NCBI RefSeq assembly: GCF_003854895.1
Contig: NZ_CP033966.1
Coordinates: forward strand, 3,844,001-3,908,000
From: Pigmentiphaga sp. H8
Lineage (GTDB): Bacteria > Pseudomonadota > Gammaproteobacteria > Burkholderiales > Burkholderiaceae_B
Direction: 5' to 3'
Length of the DNA: 64,000 bases
In this document: positions 61,544 through 64,000 of the stretch, one piece after another
How the letters are laid out: each line of letters starts with the position of its first letter
How positions within the stretch are numbered: position 1 is the stretch's first letter
Notes under the pieces: generated by a model
Told to the model about the DNA's origin: nothing
Database searches by the model: none
Seen by the model: only the letters and a program-made list of their open reading frames with translations
Made by a program: the position numbers and the translations under genes

Positions 61544-61562
61544 GCCGCGCGGATTCTGGCCG

Positions 61563-62930
61563 TCACACCAGCCCGCGATCGGCTTCGACCGCCGTCACCG
61601 AGGCCTGGGCCGCGCCTTCGGCGAAGCGGAGGTCGAGTCGGGCGCCAGGCTGCAAGCTGCGTGCCTGCCGAACGATGCCGCCCTGCTCGTCGCGCACGAT
61701 GGCATAGCCGCGCGCCAGCGTCTGCTCGGGCCCGAGCGCGCGCAGATGCGCGGCATGCGAGGCCAGCCGCTGCTGCAGGCGGGCGAGCTGGTACGCCTGG
61801 CACTGCCGCACGCGCCGCGCCAGGTCGTCCACCCGCGCCGACAGCCGCGCGGGATCGGGCAACTGGGCGATCAGCCGCTGCCGCAACAGGCCGACCTCGG
61901 CCTCGCGGTCGCGCTGGGCGCCGGTCCAGGCCGCGTCCAGGCCGCGCACCAGCGCGGCCAGCCGCTCCTGCTGCCGCGCCAGGCGTTCACGCGGGGAAAT
62001 CAACTGCGCCGCCGCCCGGTCCAGCCGCTGCCCGGCCTGCTCGAGGCGGCGTCGCTGCGCCCGCCGCAGGTCCTGGGCCGCCTGGCGCAGGCGCGCCAGC
62101 CACTGTTCGCGCGGCAGGCCCGCCATCTCGGCCGCCGCCGTGGGCGTGGGCGCCCGCAGATCGGCGGCGAAATCGGCGATGGTGAAGTCGGTCTCGTGGC
62201 CGACGCCGCTGATGACGGGGATCGCACTGGCGACGATGGCCCGCGCCAGCCCTTCATGGTTGAACGCCCACAGGTCCTCGATGCTGCCGCCGCCGCGCAC
62301 CAGCAACAGGGTATCGACCTCGGCGCGCCGGTTCGCGAGCGCGATGGCCTGCGCCAGCCGCGGGCCGGCCTCGTCGCCCTGGACCGGAGCCGGATAGATC
62401 ACCACCCGGGCGTGCGGCACCCGCCGCGCCAGCGCCGTCAATACGTCGCGCAGCGCCGCCGCCTGCAACGAGGTGACGACACCCAGCGCGCGCGGCACGG
62501 CCACCGGCGTGCGCTTGCGGGCCGGATCGAACAGTCCCTCGGCCGACAGCTTTTCCTTCAACCGCAGGAAGGCCTCGAACAGATCGCCCTGGCCGGCCCG
62601 GCGCATGGCCTCGACCTGCAACTGGTAGTCGCCGCGCGGTTCGTACAGCGATACCCGGGCCCGGATCTCGATGCGGTCGCCTTCGCGGGGCGTGAAGCCC
62701 ACCAGCATGGCCCGACCGCGGAACATCACGCCGCGCGCGGCGGCGCCGCCGTCCTTGAGCGTGAAATACCAATGGCCGGAAGCCGCCGCGGTGAAATTCG
62801 ACACCTCACCCCTCACCCATACCAGGGGAATGTTGCGCTCCAACAAGCCCGCCACCGCGCGGTTTAGCTGGGAGATAGTCAGAATCCCCCGCGAGAAATC
62901 GTCATGTGCGGACGCAAAACCAGAATTCAT
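61563..62930 (-). CDS. xseA: Exodeoxyribonuclease VII large subunit
   Basis: Single-strand-specific exonuclease subunit, 455 residues. N-terminal OB-fold (ISQLNRAVAGLLERNIPLVWVRGEVSNF, about 18-45), central catalytic domain with RGGGSIEDLWAFNHEGLARAI and SGVGHETDFTIADFAADLRAPTP, and a long coiled-coil C-terminal half rich in Arg, Leu, Ala and Gln (about 280-400). The small subunit gene xseB is not in the window. It diverges from exbB across a 291-base region that is AT-rich by local standards. Confidence 0.97.
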   Translation of the reverse strand: MNSGFASAHDDFSRGILTISQLNRAVAGLLERNIPLVWVRGEVSNFTAAASGHWYFTLKDGGAAARGVMFRGRAMLVGFTPREGDRIEIRARVSLYEPRGDYQLQVEAMRRAGQGDLFEAFLRLKEKLSAEGLFDPARKRTPVAVPRALGVVTSLQAAALRDVLTALARRVPHARVVIYPAPVQGDEAGPRLAQAIALANRRAEVDTLLLVRGGGSIEDLWAFNHEGLARAIVASAIPVISGVGHETDFTIADFAADLRAPTPTAAAEMAGLPREQWLARLRQAAQDLRRAQRRRLEQAGQRLDRAAAQLISPRERLARQQERLAALVRGLDAAWTGAQRDREAEVGLLRQRLIAQLPDPARLSARVDDLARRVRQCQAYQLARLQQRLASHAAHLRALGPEQTLARGYAIVRDEQGGIVRQARSLQPGARLDLRFAEGAAQASVTAVEADRGLV

Positions 62931-63126
62931 GAGGGTTTCCAGGCAAGAAGCTTTCCACAGGCTTGAAAACTATGGTTGTCAAGTAATTTCTCTGTCACAG
63001 ACGGCATTATTTTCTTATAAGCCATTGATTTGATTGATTTTTTGACTTCACCAGCCACTGAATCAAAAGCGGGCATCCTAGCAAGAACCGCATATTCCGT
63101 GGCCCCGGGCCAAGTTACACACATAA

Positions 63127-63149
63127 TTATCCACAGATTCTGTGGATAC
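63127..63149. promoter_or_regulatory. two face-to-face DnaA boxes
   Basis: TTATCCACA (63127-63135) is a perfect consensus DnaA box; TGTGGATAC (63141-63149) is the complement of a one-mismatch box. Together TATCCACAGA / TCTGTGGATA make a perfect 21-base palindrome. A degenerate CTTTCCACA lies near 62952. The position is upstream of exbB and xseA in an AT-rich intergenic region. Confidence 0.6.
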
Positions 63150-63221
63150 TTTCCGGCCGGCGACTTGCCCTCGTCCGTCCGCGCCCGTACATTCTCGCCT
63201 TCATCGAAAAGGAGAGGTTTC

Positions 63222-63821
63222 TTGCTCGCCATCGTCCGCGAGGCCGGCTGGCCCATCTGGCCGCTGATCGCCACTTCGTTCATCGCGCTGACGCTCATCG
63301 TCGAACGCCTGCTTGCCCTGCGCCGCAGCAGGATCGCCCCGCCCAGGTTGCTGGAAGACGTCCTGGCCCTGGTGCAGAAACGGCGCATCACCCCCGAGAT
63401 CGTGACCCGGCTCGAAGCCGATTCGCCGCTGGGCCGCATCCTGGCCACGGGACTGCGCAACGCCCACCGCTCGCGCCCCGCGCTCAAGGACGCGCTCGAG
63501 CAATCGGGCGAGACGGTCGCGCACAACCTGAACCGCTACGTCGGCGCGATCGGCACCATCGCCGCGGTGGCGCCGCTGATGGGCCTGTTCGGCACCGTGG
63601 TCGGCATGATCGAGATCTTCGGCTCGTACGCGCCGGCCGGCAGCGACCCCGCGCAACTGGCGCACGGCATCTCGGTCGCACTGTACAACACGGGGCTGGG
63701 CATTTTCATCGCCATTCCCGCCATGATCTTCTACCGCTATTTCCGCGCCCGCATCACCGACAGCCTGCACGACCTGGAACGGGCCGCCGCCCGCCTGGCC
63801 GACAGCCTGCAAGCCGAGTGA
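63222..63821 (+). CDS. exbB: ExbB/TolQ-type proton channel
   Basis: Inner-membrane motor subunit coupling proton flow to TonB or Tol function, 199 residues. Helix 1 at about 8-30 (WPIWPLIATSFIALTLIVERLLAL), helix 2 and 3 around VGAIGTIAAVAPLMGLFGTVVGMIEIF and GISVALYNTGLGIFIAIPAMIFY, with the conserved Gly and Thr lining the pore. The start is a TTG at 63222 (MLAIVREAGW) with GGAGAGG upstream; no ATG is near. An earlier in-frame start at 63030 would add 64 unrelated residues. It is followed by exbD. Confidence 0.92.
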   Translation: MLAIVREAGWPIWPLIATSFIALTLIVERLLALRRSRIAPPRLLEDVLALVQKRRITPEIVTRLEADSPLGRILATGLRNAHRSRPALKDALEQSGETVAHNLNRYVGAIGTIAAVAPLMGLFGTVVGMIEIFGSYAPAGSDPAQLAHGISVALYNTGLGIFIAIPAMIFYRYFRARITDSLHDLERAAARLADSLQAE

Positions 63822-63840
63822 TGCCGCCCGGCGCCCAGCC

Positions 63841-64000
63841 ATGAACTTCCGCCGCCACCTCGAGACCGACGAACCCGACATCAACCTGATCCCGCTGATC
63901 GACGTCCTGCTGGTCATCCTGATCTTCCTGGCCGCCAGCACGTCCTTCTCGCGCTTCAGCCAGTTGTCCGTGCGCCTGCCCGACGCCGCCGCCCAGTCCG
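63841..64000 (+). CDS. exbD: ExbD/TolR-type protein (cut by right edge)
   Basis: Partner of ExbB in a proton-driven motor; 53 residues are visible. The single membrane helix with the essential Asp reads INLIPLIDVLLVILIFLAAS, preceded by a short cytoplasmic arm (MNFRRHLETDEPD). The gene begins 19 bases after exbB and continues beyond the window. Confidence 0.93.
   Translation, partial: MNFRRHLETDEPDINLIPLIDVLLVILIFLAASTSFSRFSQLSVRLPDAAAQS

Noticed and set aside
62931..63221. AT-rich gap with DnaA boxes considered as the chromosomal origin
   Set aside because: dnaA, dnaN, gyrB and rpmH are not nearby and there are only two good boxes; a local DnaA target is the more modest reading.

Overview
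The window is high-GC DNA with the gene content and gene order of a Bordetella or close Alcaligenaceae (Betaproteobacteria). Four periplasmic tripartite-tricarboxylate (Bug/TctC-type) receptors occur without membrane partners, FCD-type GntR regulators are frequent, and ribF-ileS-lspA, clpS-clpA and xseA/exbB-exbD neighbourhoods are present. I see no rRNA, tRNA, CRISPR array, insertion sequence or prophage.

Layout. 1-1881: a Bug receptor (cut by the left edge) facing away from a GntR regulator. 1915-9417: housekeeping ribF, ileS, lspA, then a small toxin-antitoxin pair, then coaBC, a small membrane protein and dut. 9428-17017: a GntR regulator and an uncharacterised aromatic-catabolism cluster (Rieske oxygenase alpha/beta, FAH hydrolase, MmgE/PrpD, Bug, SDR) with a divergent HpaI-type aldolase. 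17126-17725: a DUF2239 protein with tandem palindromes in its promoter. 17712-23965: a tightly overlapped operon for a biotin-dependent acyl-CoA carboxylase, a class III CoA-transferase, a Bug receptor and a GntR regulator. 24079-36162: a Liv-type binding protein, a CzcCBA-like RND metal efflux operon with its two-component system, and an ehuBCDA ectoine-type ABC importer. 36373-41767: RhlE-like helicase, a repeat-rich gap, clpA, clpS, a cold-shock protein. 41974-51524: a DUF192 protein and a hydroxyquinol/beta-ketoadipate pathway in two operons, separated by a nitroreductase, a LysR regulator and a secreted intradiol-dioxygenase-like protein. 51662-64000: pbpC with a bacterial alpha-2-macroglobulin, a ClC transporter, sodB, xseA, exbB and exbD (cut by the right edge).

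How the parts work together. The hydroxyquinol set can take hydroxyquinol to maleylacetate (42578), beta-ketoadipate (49101), beta-ketoadipyl-CoA (50185-51524) and succinyl-CoA plus acetyl-CoA (47865). The acyl-CoA carboxylase operon suggests uptake of an organic acid, CoA activation and carboxylation of an unknown substrate. Its promoter has an FCD-type palindrome lying on the -35 box. The Rieske cluster has no electron-transfer partner or ring-cleavage enzyme, so its substrate and chemistry are open.

The least explained non-coding signal is a dispersed family of GC-rich multi-hairpin repeats at ribF/ileS, rhlE/clpA and clc/sodB. It abuts gene ends closely enough to supply a stop codon (ribF) and probably a Shine-Dalgarno sequence (ileS). 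All start sites, promoters and functions are read from the sequence and family knowledge only; no database search was run.
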